A DNA stretch of 64,000 bases from Uranotaenia lowii (lineage: Eukaryota; Arthropoda; Insecta; Diptera; Culicidae). The notes below the pieces were generated by a model. The model did no database searches, was not told where the DNA came from, and saw nothing but the letters and a program-made list of their open reading frames with translations. The stretch is taken from the NCBI RefSeq assembly GCF_029784155.1, contig NC_073691.1, forward strand, positions 52,806,490-52,870,489. The letters are read 5' to 3'. Positions 1-10,700 of this stretch are shown in pieces (the stretch's first letter is position 1; the number at the start of each line of letters is the position of its first letter). The translations under genes were made by a program, and so were the position numbers.

Positions 1-665
1 TTGCCTGTGCAACTATTGGGCAAAGACAAGCTGTTTTAAATGATTTTTTAAATTTTTATGTCACTTTTTTCAAACACTTGAACCATTGGATCTTGTTGAC
101 CAATCCTGTATGAGTGCATCGACAAAAAAAATCGAGTGAATTTGGTTGAAATGACTAAAATACAGCATAAACACCAAAATCATGTGCTTAGCTGTGCAAC
201 GATTGGCAAATCACCCTACCTTCTTTGAGAAATTTTTCCGATGGCTTCACTTAAATTTTCTTCCTCACTCGAATAGAATTTCAGAAGAACGATTTTGCAC
301 GACAAGATTTTCTAAGGATAAACGTCACTCCGACGAAGAATCGTCAAATCAAAACAAACGTGTATACGCCAAACTTACGCCTATCCATTTGCAGTAGTTA
401 TACGTTATTCATAGAAATAGTACACCCATAGAAGAGGTTGCAAAAATCCAATGCCTATTTAGCACATCTCTGTGCCGATAATGCGCTGAAATGTGCACTG
501 TGCCGAAGATGATATGTTTGAAAAACCGTAACTGGCATAAGGACTCGGCTCCCAACTAAAATGATGCATGACCACTACATTCAAGCGAAACAAGAAAAAC
601 ATTTTATGGGATTTCGTTCCCATTGGATAATTCATCCCAGAAACAAGAAAATAAAAATATAAACC
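1..665. other. non-coding, nothing recognised
   Basis: AT-rich sequence with no splice-supported reading frame and no repeat that I could match elsewhere in the window. The 71-codon frame at 182-397 has no domain-like sequence and looks like chance. Confidence 0.5.
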
Positions 666-668
666 ACA

Positions 669-750
669 GCGCCCGTAGGGAGAATCGAACTCAAATCACC
701 AACCATATGGTCTTGCCAGACCGACATCTTAACCAGTGTACTATTTGAGC
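669..750 (-). repeat. degenerate tRNA-like module (SINE/tRNA-derived)
   Basis: Read on the minus strand, this has an A-box-like stretch (TAGTACACTGGTTAAG) and, about 50 nt later, a B-box-like GAGTTCGATTC, followed by a short C/G run. This is the internal Pol III promoter layout of a tRNA or tRNA-derived SINE. It does not fold into a credible cloverleaf, so I call it a decayed tRNA-like unit, not a working tRNA gene. Similar modules lie near 19.77, 25.54, 25.84, 33.90 and 36.27 kb. Confidence 0.5.
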
Positions 751-944
751 TTCATGCAGGAAGAGGGATATTTGTCATAGGCATTCTGCCACCGATCAAT
801 CACAAAAGAAACGCACGACAGTGGCTTCCCGGCGTTTGGCTTCCTTTCAAGGTATTCATTTGTCTTGCGATGGAAACGGGAAAGGGAACGGGAGTGAAGG
901 AAACGGGAAACCCATTGAATGAGAACTGTGCTTTGCTTACTGCC

Positions 945-1110
945 TGCTATTACATACACACGCTACATATACACAGCTGCTAAAGCCGGGCAGCTTGGCC
1001 GATGCATGGTTGTTTGCCGGTGAATTGAAGGAATATATTCTTGTTGCTTTTGCTACATACACACGCACAGCTTAGCCGTGGTTGTTTCGGTTGTTTGCCG
1101 GCGAATTGAA
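945..1110 (+). repeat. short dispersed repeat with CACACGCACAGC motif
   Basis: Two related segments in a row carry a run of CACACGC(T/A)CA followed by CAGC, GGCCG and a GTTGTTTGCCGG stretch. The same block recurs twice at about 4360-4520. These look like units of an old dispersed repeat flanking the larger repeat that begins at 1111. Confidence 0.5.
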
Positions 1111-1990
1111 TGGGGTGAGTTTTTTTAACACTAGTTCCATTTCCCAATAAGAGATGGCACTGATCAAAATGGTTCCTTTAGACAAAAATTTGTATGGAAA
1201 AATTGAGAGTCGCATTTTTTTAATTTTTTTGACGTATCTGGCACACTTTTTTAAAACTTCTAAAGGTTCCACACATTTTCCGGATCGTTTGCCCCCGGTG
1301 CTGATATCGAACGAGGTGGTGAAAATTGTTAAAATCGCGAAAAACTATCGGTGAGAGAGTAATTTTTTTCGTTTTGATTTTCTATTCTGGGGGCCGCAGG
1401 GCTGCCAGTTGGAATGTATTCTTATGTTTCGTGAAATTTTCTTAGTTTTAAGCGGGCCATACACCACATTTGTACAAATTCGATGAAATTCGATGCCTTT
1501 CTGTTGCTGTAAACAAAATTTGTATCGTGTATGGAACTGCTTGAATGAGCGCTCACACGGGTTGGGTAAAATCGGTCCTGATCGAAATATTTTGTTCAAA
1601 CCACCCTCTGGGGTAATTTTTTGTTATTGCTCTTTTAGCCACCAATCATTTGTGTTCGCACGAAATTTGTTTGTATCGTGTGTGGGCGAGCATAAATCAA
1701 ACAATAATTGTCGTAAAATCATCGTATTTGTACTCGCCATTTTTTAGTCTATGGCCCGCTTTACACATAAACATACGAAGAAAATTTTAATATTGGATTT
1801 ATTTTTTTCATGATACCAGTTTAAGTAAATCGTAAAGGCTGATGTTAAGCTGTCTTGATAAATTCATGATAGTACTGTTACAAGTATGTGATTGACCTTG
1901 GTAAATTGTAAACGAATTGTACAATCAGATTTGTAACTTACAATCGACTCCCAGTTATTGATTTAATATTGACTTGTACGATGTATTTTA
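1111..1990 (+). repeat. copy 1 of a dispersed repeat shared with 59.3 kb
   Basis: 1111-1450 aligns throughout with 59321-59657, sharing for example ATCAAAATGGTTCCTTT, TTTGTATGGAAAAATTGAGA and TATCGAACGAGGTGGTGAAA. After an inserted TIR element (1451-1760) the alignment resumes more weakly (1761-1990 with 59665-59880). Both copies have the same orientation. No coding frame survives in both, so I infer a non-coding mobile element or the remains of one. Confidence 0.65.
1451..1760. mobile_element. TIR element (MITE), about 310 bp
   Basis: It starts AGCGGGCCATA and ends with the exact inverse TATGGCCCGCT. The inverted similarity continues imperfectly inward (GTACAAAT.CGATGA on both sides). It sits inside dispersed-repeat copy 1 and is absent from copy 2 at about 59660, which acts as an empty site. 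There is no transposase frame, so it is non-autonomous. Superfamily is uncertain; a TA or TTA duplication is possible at the edges. Confidence 0.65.
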
Positions 1991-3570
1991 CCCATACGCT
2001 CGTATGGTTCTCTTAGAATTCATTTATAGACCATATTAAAGCTCTAAATCTATTAATTATTTGAATTAATTATGTAATATGATTATCGTCAATATTGTTT
2101 GAATAAAATCTATAATTTTTTTATACGAGGTTTTAAGCTTTTTTTTATACAAATCCCATTTTTTTTAAATTTCACATTTTACAAACCATTCTGACCGTTC
2201 GCACAAAAGTTCGTCAATAGACTCCCAATGCAGCACAATTTTGTTTTTTTTAAAATGATCTAAGAATTCATTTATTGACAGATAACAGCCTTAAATCTAT
2301 TTTGTATTGGTACCAATTTTTTACCTAATATATTTTTTGTCAAAAAAGATTTGATAAAATTGTTTTTATAGTAATTCTTATAAAAAAAAAACGTACGCAC
2401 GACATATACAAAACTTGAGTGACATGTTTGAATGGCTCACAAGCAAGATGAGAGAGTTGAGATTAGTTGCAGCTACCTATATTATTCACCGAAACTTCTA
2501 CGCAATTAATTTACGAAAATAGTACTTTTCATATTAAAAAAAAGGGTTAAATAAAATAATTTGGCATCCCTTTTGCTTCCAATCCGTTTTTGTTTTGCCT
2601 TATTCTACGTTTATACACGCTTTGAAATTTTAGCAAAAAAAAAACATAAATTTTAACCATCACACACTCACATGGCACTATAAATCAACGACCTCGTTTT
2701 ACGCATCATGGAATATAAATAGAAGAACTTCGTTTTCGGGTGCTTTGCCTCTGAAGGAATATATGGAACGGATAATATTTGTAGCTTTGTGATAAAGTAG
2801 CTTTTGTGTTTCTTTCGATAACAAAACCACACTTATATCGATTGGTCGATGTTTAAAACCAATTTTATTTTTAAATGCTTTTCGATGTAAATTTCTTATA
2901 TTTTGTTTATATTTTTAGTTTCTTCAACTTTTTTTTTACTTGTAAAAAAAAATTTTTACAATGTAAATTTTCTTTGCCACCCTTTGTAACACATCAATTT
3001 GGTTCATACAAGGTCTTTCAGCAAATTGGAGCAAATAATTGAATGAATTCAATCAGAAATTAGGTTTATATAAGGGTGAAATCAAAATATAATAAAAAAA
3101 ACCATAAATATTTACATGTTTTTAAGGATTTATTAATGACACTTTGCCATACTTGTGGATTCGTGTCACAAACGTTTACGTTTTGTTTTTTTTTCTTTGT
3201 CAAATCAACGCTTATGATAAAGCAATATCACTTCAATGAAACACCTAAAAAAGTTAATTGAACCTCGTATTGTAGTAAGTATGATTTAAAAAATTAACAG
3301 TCGTTATGAGCACTCGGGTAAGGCTTATCGATTTGTTCACATCCATTTGTTTGTTTTATCGAACATCGATTAACGTCAATAAAATCACCTGTGAAAAATA
3401 CATATACTTTATTGACAATATTTTCGAATGCGTCACAATCAAGCATTTTAAGAAATGGTCGGAATGATTGAATTGAAATTTATTAAATTCTAAATTCGTT
3501 TAGGCGGTTTTGACTTGTCATCTAGTTCACTATGAGTTTTCTTCGATAAGCGTATTTATTTTTGTATTCC
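1991..3570. other. AT-rich non-coding, nothing recognised
   Basis: Long A/T runs and scattered short repeats. I see no frame with protein-like composition, no convincing splice-bounded exon and no TIR. Confidence 0.5.
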
Positions 3571-3711
3571 TTTGTTTATGCTGCATCTTCGTCACACTTC
3601 ATTGCTCTCCGATTCTAGGTTCGGATTTATTTTTTGGCTTGTTTTTTCCTCTCGCCTCCATCGAGCGGCCCGATCGGTTGTAGGAAATTGTTTTGATTCG
3701 ATACTGCTTAC

Positions 3712-3815
3712 CATGTTGTATTTCCTGATAACATACTTGGCCCCTGGGGACGTACCAAACAAAAACTTGTTTTGCTGCTCACCCGGGATGTGCATTTCAT
3801 TCGACGCGGTTGAAC
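3712..3815 (-). CDS. possible internal exon, unknown protein
   Basis: On the minus strand, a pyrimidine-rich tract ending TTTTTCCAG precedes a 104-nt open segment that ends ATG|GTAAGC, a good donor. It encodes about 34 residues, including NEMHIPGEQQNKF and GAKYVIRKYN. I do not recognise the family. A second, damaged copy of the first half lies upstream at 3981-4049, also just after a TTTTCAG acceptor. No partner exons were identified, so this may be a pseudo-exon or a piece of a gene whose other exons lie outside what I can recognise. Confidence 0.25.
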
Positions 3816-3980
3816 CTGGAAAAAGAAAATTGATATTGAGTGATGTGATACGAACTTTGTGGGGCTCCAAAAATCACCTTTTTCATCATACTTTTCACGG
3901 TCCAAACCTTAATCTCAGTACCACATCCACATTCACTTCCCGAGCTGAAGACCAAATCCAATACAGCACCATAAACGTAT

Positions 3981-4049
3981 AAACCGAAAATTCGTGTTGA
4001 CCTGCTGCTCAGCCGGGATGTATGTACATCTCATCCTGCGTTGTTAGAA
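3981..4049 (-). pseudogene. damaged duplicate of the 3712-3815 exon-like segment
   Basis: It follows a TTTTTTTTTCAG acceptor on the minus strand and matches about 45-60 nt of the first half of the neighbouring exon-like segment (shared core CATCCCGG.TGAGCAGCA). Small insertions put a stop (TGA) into the matching frame. Either a decayed tandem exon duplication or two copies of a repeat. Confidence 0.25.
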
Positions 4050-4239
4050 CTGAAAAAAAAACATATGTATTGATTAAAACACGTTATATTTAGTACTCAC
4101 TCGTAGAGAATACTTCAAAAAACTTCAGACCTCAATATACTTACGTAAAACTGAACAACAGAGAAAAATTTCGGATATTTTCCTGCCACTTATTTTTCAT
4201 ATATGGAAAATCAAAACGGAAAGTCAAGACCAAAACAGA

Positions 4240-4560
4240 ACAGAGTAAATTTTCTCCCTTTCAACAGATTCTCTCTCTTCACTGAGAGGGAATTTCAAAT
4301 TCACTAGTGGCGGCTCCAAGCGGTCGATATTTACAGGCGCTTGCCGACAAAGGCCATTGAAGGAATGTTTTTTTTGTTGTTGCTTTTACTGCATACACAC
4401 GCACAGCTCGGCCGTGGTTGTTTGCTGGTGGATTGAAGGGATTGAATTAGAAGGATTTTTTTGTTGTTGCTTTTGCTACATTCACACGCACAGTGCTCGG
4501 TTCGCTGGCTGCCTGTTGGTGGCCGGTATTTATTTCCATCCTTCTTCGTCTTGTGATGCG
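4240..4560 (+). repeat. dispersed repeat segment shared with 60.2 kb
   Basis: 4240-4345 matches 60213-60315 closely (CACTGAGAGGGAA, AAGCGGTCGATATTT, GCTTGCCGACAA). It is followed by two CACACGCACAG blocks (about 4378-4446 and 4462-4515) like those at 945-1110. With 1111-1990, this suggests one long old element whose parts are also in order at 59.3-60.3 kb. Confidence 0.55.
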
Positions 4561-4569
4561 ATAGGGGGG

Positions 4570-5104
4570 ACGTGAAAGCGTTTTTATCTTGTTTCTTTCA
4601 GACATACGCAATTCGGTTAACTTGGGAGATTAATGCCTGTGGGTGCAAATCGAATCAGCACCGATCGCGTTATCTCCTTGTACCAATGATGCTATGTAAT
4701 TGACTACACGCCATTGGCACAGAAGCTGAATTTTGGGTGTAGGTAAATTTAACTTAATTGAATATTTTTTCAAGTTGATTAGAGAAAAAAAAATCCACAG
4801 TTAAGCTTTAAAAACGTGAACAAATACACACAACAAATACAAATGCACAGCTCAGAAAATCATCGAGCTGAATCGCTAGATACCAAGAAAAAGGGGTCTA
4901 CAACTCATGTATGATATCACCATGATCAATTATTAAACCTTTTAGTAAGAAAAACCAAAAAGTCATCAGTTCGGCGTTTTTTTTATCAAAGCCTGATTAA
5001 TCCTGATTTTTATAATCACGGTTTCCTGAATTTTGAATAAAAATAAATAGTGGAAACCCAGCTTTTGAGCTACAGACGTAGATAAGTAAATCTCTGAATT
5101 GCGA
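4570..5104. other. unassigned non-coding stretch
   Basis: There is a TTTCTTTCAG acceptor-like site near 4602 followed by about 33 open codons, but the peptide resembles nothing I know and no donor is obvious. Otherwise I see nothing. Confidence 0.4.
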
Positions 5105-5930
5105 TTACGATTAGTTTGTTCCTGTTTCGGGCTCCTCCGGTAGGTAGGGACAAAAATGTTTCTGTTTCGGGCTCCGGTTGAAAGACGAATTGACACATGG
5201 AGCGAAGATTGTTAGGGCTGCTTGCTGCTACGAAAAATTTGTTTCTAATTCTGCTCCCGATGAAAAAAAAAAATAGATTGACTCGGGAAGCGCAGATTTG
5301 TAAGGCTGCTGCTGCTGTTTGCTAGTTTCTATTTTGGCCTATGCTAGAAAGACGGATTGGCACAGGTAGCGCAGATTTCTAAGGCCTTTTGCTAAGATTG
5401 TTTGTTTTTGAATTGGACTCCAATGTAAAGACGGGTTGGCTCAAGAAGCGCATATTTTTTAGTCTGCTGCTACGAAAAACTTGTTTCTGATTTGGCCTCC
5501 GGTAGAAAAAAAATCGGATTAGCACGGGGACCGCAGATTTTTAAGGCTGCTTCTGTTGTTTGTTAGTTTCTGCTTTGGCCTCTGGTAGAAAGACGGATTG
5601 GCACATGTAGCTTAGATTTTTAAGGCCTTGGAAAGAATGGATTGGCTCAAGAAGCGCATATTTTTAAGTCTGCTGCTACGGAAAAACTTTTTACTGAGTT
5701 GGCCTCCGGTAGAAAAAAAGGATTTTTTTAAACGAACATTTAGCACGGGGAACGCAGATTTTTACGGCTGCAGCTGTGTGTTTGTTTCTGATTTGGTGAA
5801 TACGACCGATTTGACTAGCACAGATTGGGAAGGGTGTTGCAAAGAATGTTTTCGGATTGTTTTGGCCCTAATAATCAAAGACAGAGAAACAGGAAAAGCA
5901 CAGTTTGGGAAGGCTGTTTGCTAAGAATAA
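5105..5930 (+). repeat. minisatellite, about 80-bp units
   Basis: Nine or ten diverged tandem units, each carrying a GTTTCTG.TTTGGCCTCCGG-like start, a GAAAGACGGATTGGCAC-like middle and a GCGCAGATTTTTAAGGC-like end. Alternate units resemble each other more (a 160-bp higher-order pattern). It ends about 200 bp before the acceptor of the carboxypeptidase exon, so it probably lies in that gene's last intron. The 98-codon frame at 5628-5924 is a by-product of these repeats. Confidence 0.7.
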
Positions 5931-6136
5931 TGTTCAAATGGAAGGATTTAAATCACTCAATAAATTTCTCTAGAATCGTGTATAATTTCGAATACTGATA
6001 TAGAAGAAACAGAAGTTTTCTTTTCGTTTTTTTTTCGTTTTGTAAAATACAAGTGTTTGAACGAAATTCTAAAAAAATGTTAAGCTTATAAAGATAACTA
6101 GAACACAGCGATTCATGGTTTTTTTTTTCTTTCTAG

Positions 6137-7126
6137 GAAACCAATATCCAATCCAGAATCGATGTTGAAGCAAAACACGTTAAACCTGCGTCAGCTACAG
6201 CTTCAGAATTCGATTGGAGCCATTACTGTCATCTGGAAACGATCTACGCTTGGATGGAAGACCTAGCAGCTAAGCATTCGTTCATCTCAGTTCACAGCTT
6301 GGGAACCAGCTTTGAAGGACTTCCTATCAAAGGTATCAAGCTTTCTCGGAAGGCTGGCAACAAGGCAATTTTCGTTGAAGGAGGCATTCACGCACGAGAA
6401 TGGATTTCTCCGGCCACGGCTACCTTCATTTTAAACCAGCTAATAACTTCAACTGATGAGAGGATTAGGAAATTGTCTACCGATTACGATTGGTTCTTCT
6501 TTCCGGTTGTCAATCCGGATGGGTACAAGTTCACATTCGAAGGTGACCGATTGTGGCGGAAGAATCGAAAACCCTATGGGTTGTTCCGAGGGGTTGATCT
6601 CAATCGAAACTTTGACAGCAACTGGGGTGGGATCGGGTCCAGTGATGATCCCGGAAGCTACGATTTCTCCGGCTCGGGTGCCTTTTCGGAACCGGAAGCA
6701 GCGGCTATAGCGGATTTCATCCGCAAGAATGCCGAGAAGGAGCAAATTAAAGCTTACATCGCGTTGCACTCTTATTCACAGATGCTGATGTTTCCCTTCG
6801 GTCACACGGAGGAAAAAATCTCGAATTATCAAGATCACAAAACGATCACCGCGAAAGCCATCGAAGCCTTGACAGCCGTCCATGGGACGAAGTTTACGGG
6901 AGGAAGCAAGTTCGAAACTATTTACCCCTCGAGTGGGGGTAGCATCGATTGGGCCTACCAGGAGGGAAAGATTCCGCTGAGTTTGACTTTCGAACTGCGG
7001 GGTCCACCGGATTCGACCGATATGTTTATCCTGCCGGCGGACCAAATCATTCCGGTCGGGCAGGAAACGTTGGAGGCGTTTGTGACGATCGTCCAGGAAG
7101 CTACCCGGCTGGGTTACTTCCAGTAG
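6137..7126 (+). CDS. zinc carboxypeptidase A-type (M14), last exon
   Basis: Secreted digestive-type metallocarboxypeptidase that removes C-terminal residues from peptides. The exon follows a TTTCTTTCTAG acceptor and opens 39 codons before the first Met (6254), so that Met is internal. These codons cover the end of the propeptide and the start of the mature enzyme (FDWSHYCHLETIYAW). Counting from the internal Met, zinc ligands are H46 and E49 (GIHAREW) and H172 (ALHSYSQ). Substrate-binding residues are R102, N117-R118 (DLNRN) and Y224. The catalytic Glu is E247 (FELRG). The S1' position equivalent to bovine 255 is I231 (SGGSIDW), which predicts CPA-like preference for aliphatic and aromatic ends. 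Signal peptide and most of the propeptide must lie on upstream exons that I could not find. The exon is intact and ends at TAG. Bovine numbering is family knowledge. Confidence 0.93.
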   Translation, partial: ETNIQSRIDVEAKHVKPASATASEFDWSHYCHLETIYAWMEDLAAKHSFISVHSLGTSFEGLPIKGIKLSRKAGNKAIFVEGGIHAREWISPATATFILNQLITSTDERIRKLSTDYDWFFFPVVNPDGYKFTFEGDRLWRKNRKPYGLFRGVDLNRNFDSNWGGIGSSDDPGSYDFSGSGAFSEPEAAAIADFIRKNAEKEQIKAYIALHSYSQMLMFPFGHTEEKISNYQDHKTITAKAIEALTAVHGTKFTGGSKFETIYPSSGGSIDWAYQEGKIPLSLTFELRGPPDSTDMFILPADQIIPVGQETLEAFVTIVQEATRLGYFQ

Positions 7127-7164
7127 CATTTCAATTATTTAAAAAAAAATTTTATGTCTTTTGA

Positions 7165-7170
7165 AATAAA
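7165..7170 (+). terminator. poly(A) signal of the carboxypeptidase
   Basis: AATAAA, 39 nt after the TAG stop, in an A/T-rich 3' UTR. Confidence 0.6.
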
Positions 7171-7745
7171 TAATTGATAATGAAGAACAATATAGTAGCT
7201 TGACTGCATGAATTTACTATTGTTGAAATATCATATTTCCAAACGATTTAAATTCTTGTCTGTTATTATCGAACTAAAGAAAAATTGAACATCTTAGATC
7301 AAAATCAAGGATTACATTTTCGGACATCTCATGTGGAAAGGTTGGTTTATTTGGAATATCATACTTTATTCATAATATTTTGTTCGTTTACTGATTATCC
7401 ATGTACAATGTACAGCTTATACATTATCAGTATTTTGTCGCACATTTTATTCTTAAACCCTAAATAAGTATACAACAATTAACTATTGCTTCGAAATAGT
7501 TAAAGAGAAATACTCAAAATAGTGAGGCGTTGATCTAATAAAAAAAAACAAACTGTTTCAGTACTTTTGGACTTTGGTTGTTGCCCGTTGAACTCATTCC
7601 TGGTAACTACTATTGCACGTAGCCGTCCATATTGGTGAATGAAAGTTCTGCCGTCAACTGCTCAGCCCACTTAGAGGAAATATCTTATTTACAATTAGAC
7701 TTTGGACAGTACCCTGTCTGGTGAAGGAACCATTTTTTTCCCGGA
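7171..7745. other. convergent intergenic region
   Basis: Separates the 3' ends of the carboxypeptidase (+) and the sugar transporter (-). Minus-strand AATAAA hexamers occur at 7365-7370 and 7346-7351, about 380-400 nt beyond the transporter stop, and are candidate poly(A) signals. The 60-codon frame at 7285-7467 has no support. Confidence 0.45.
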
Positions 7746-10700
7746 CTAAGCCTCAACCCTGCTGGCTTCGGCGGTATCTTCCGATTTCTGAACACTATTC
7801 CTCTTCACCTTTTCACCACCCAGAATTTGCTGGATCTCGGCAAGCGAGATACCCTTCGTTTCCGGAACAAGGAAGAATACGAAGATTGCCCCGAGGGCCG
7901 AGAATCCGGTAAATAGCCAGAAAACACCAGCAGCTCCAAGAGCATCTCGCAGATTGCCGAAGATTTTGGTGACCAAGAAGGCCAACATCCAGTTGAACAC
8001 TCCCGACAGGGGACTGACGTAGGCTTTAACGTTGTTGGCGAACAGCTCACCAACCATCAACCACGGAATCGGTCCGAATCCGATCGAGAAAACTCCGATG
8101 AACAAACAAACGGACATCACCGGCAGCCATCCGAGATCGGTCACCTGGGATGGGTCGTCTTCCTTGAGCTGGAAAAATACGGCCAGCAGTGTAGTGGAAA
8201 CTGCCATCGCAACCGCTGAAATCAGAAGCAGAATTCGTCGTCCGGCTTTATCGACGATGAAAGTAGCCAGCAGCGTAGCAACGACCTGGATGACTCCAAC
8301 GATGATTGTGGCATCAGTGGCATTCATTCCGGTATTGGCTTCGTCGAAGATCGAGGCGGTGTAGAAGATGACGGCGTTGATACCGGACATCTGCTGGAAG
8401 AACATCAGTCCCAGGGAGATGATCATGGCCCGGATGGTGGTTTTCTGCTTGAAGCTGTCGACGAAGGTGATCTTATCGGCGAGAAGCTTGGCTTGATCTT
8501 CCTTCAGCTCTTCGATTTCGGCGCGTTCATCGTAGCGATCTCCGCGGAGCCATTTCAGAGACTTGGATGCGTCGTCGTAGCGTTCCTTTTCCACCTGTTG
8601 GAAAAACAGAATAAATCAATGTAATGAATCAAAATTGTAAATTTTGCAATAACGATAGAAGCTTCAAGGGCACGTTCATTTGAACAAATGACCCAAGGTT
8701 TGTGTGTCAAACCATGATCAATGCCCTGAATTGTAAAAAACGAGTTGTCAGAGCCTGAGTTCTTACACAAGACGAAAGTTGTCTCCGCACGGTGAAAAAA
8801 AAAACGATTTGTTGTTTCAGTTATTTCAACTAGTTATACTAATCACCAAACTACTAAGGGTAGGGCGCCAATCTTCCGTCGCATAGGGCTGAGTTAACAG
8901 ATCTCCACTGCTGGTAATCCGGAGCCAGTGTCTTCACTTGCTGCCAGCCAAGGTTTTCGTCCACTGTGCGAATTTCAGCGACTAGACTATGTCTGTAGCT
9001 TCAACGCCAAGGTGGTCCCTGGAGAGGTTTGGGGCTATGATGGACGAAAATGTTGAGGGTCTCGGACTTCAACGAATGGGCCTTAGAAAGGGGTAGTCGC
9101 TTAAAAAACTCCCAGGGGACAACTTCTACAAGCCCTAGCAAGGCTGAATGTAGACCTGGGAAATGTAGACAATAAAAAGATCTACCACAGAAATGGGAGC
9201 GAGTCCACCATAGACGTCCGTGTAGTCCGGGTTGGACAAGCGACTGGAGGGTGAGCGAATCGTTCTCCGATAGCGACCACTTTGCGATCCGTTATCGTGT
9301 GGGCACAAGTTCGCAGACAGGTAGAAGAGGTACGGCAACAGGAGCACTCCTCTGGAAGACGACACAACCCGACCGAAACGTCTTCGTCGAAGTGTAAAAA
9401 TGGGAGCGGAACTTGGAAAACCTGACGAGGGTTCTCGCACGCGTATGTGACGCTGCGTTGAGGAGAAGGGCCTAGCGGATAGACCCTCGGCACCCCGTCT
9501 ACAGGAGGACGACGAAAATCGCGGACCTGCATACGGGCTAGGCGATATATGCAGAGAGCAAGGACCCAGTCAACGAGGGAGGAGCGAAGAGTGCCCTACG
9601 CGAGTGCGAGGTCTGCTCTCTGTAGGGAACTCAAGGCGAGGAAAAAGTCGCATTTTAGGCAACTCTGCGAGGAAGTAAACTACGCTGTTCCCACCGCACG
9701 ACGAATGCGCATGGCCGAGGGTTCCATATGACTGGGATACGGCGTGAGCAGGAGCAGATTTCAATGGCGGAACCGTCTGACATTGCTAAGTTCAAGGCAT
9801 GGCACCCCTAAGGTAGCAGTGAAGGTCGTGCTCATGGAACACCCTAAAATATTCCGGTCATCACTGCAACAGTTTGTGGATCCCTGCAACAGGATGCGGA
9901 GGGCCTCCCCAGATGTGTGGAAGCGGTAGCGATTGGTGCTCCTGCCAAAACTGGGGAAACCTGTTACATTCAGTAATTTTTGTGAATTTTCTGGTACTGT
10001 ATCTGGCCAAAATCATAAGTTTTAAGTACTAACCCAACCCCTTACAAGCGATAATAAGCGTGCAATCAAAAATACTGAACGAAAAGAAACTCATAATATA
10101 CGATATGATTACATGAAATGCCATTATCTTTCTGCAAAGTTGGCAGCAGTATAGCTGTCAGTCTGCACCAAGGAGCCGAAGAACACAAACATTTCCGTAC
10201 CAAGATTTTAGTCAAGAAACTCGCAGTATGAAGAAGAATTAACTGAGTGAATCACGTATAGGGACGTTTTTATTGCAACAGTTTCTACCAGAAGCAATTT
10301 TAGTTAATAATAATAATTCTTCAAAAGATTTCTGCGACTCGGAAATGTCGGAATCAATGGAATCTTTGGTAACACTAATTGTTCGAGCCAAATTCGAAGA
10401 ATTGGCAACGTCGCATTTGCGCAACCAACGAAAAAATCATCACCGATCACCGCCTGATACTTTTGTGTGCTGTTTGTCCATCCAAGGCCATACATTCATA
10501 TGTGTGCATAAAACACGTCGGTTAACGCCGGCCGGCGTACAACATCAATTGCATGCTGTTGCTTCAGCCAGCGGGCAGTGGGAATTTCTGTTGCGCACGC
10601 AGATGTGTGTGCGTGTGAATGAATTGATCATCCAAGTAACCGGCGTGTTCGTCATTCCATTAAGATCCATTCAAGTTTCCGGCCAGTTAAGACGTGGCTC

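Noticed and set aside
3572..3982. 136-codon plus-strand frame
   Set aside because: Composition is not protein-like and it runs antisense to a better exon candidate on the minus strand.
4602..4705. Acceptor-like site followed by 33 open codons upstream of the carboxypeptidase
   Set aside because: The peptide has no signal peptide or propeptide features and does not end at a clear donor.
5105..5930. Regular repeats that could suggest a CRISPR array
   Set aside because: Units of about 80 bp are diverged throughout, with no constant repeat/variable spacer split, in a eukaryotic intron.
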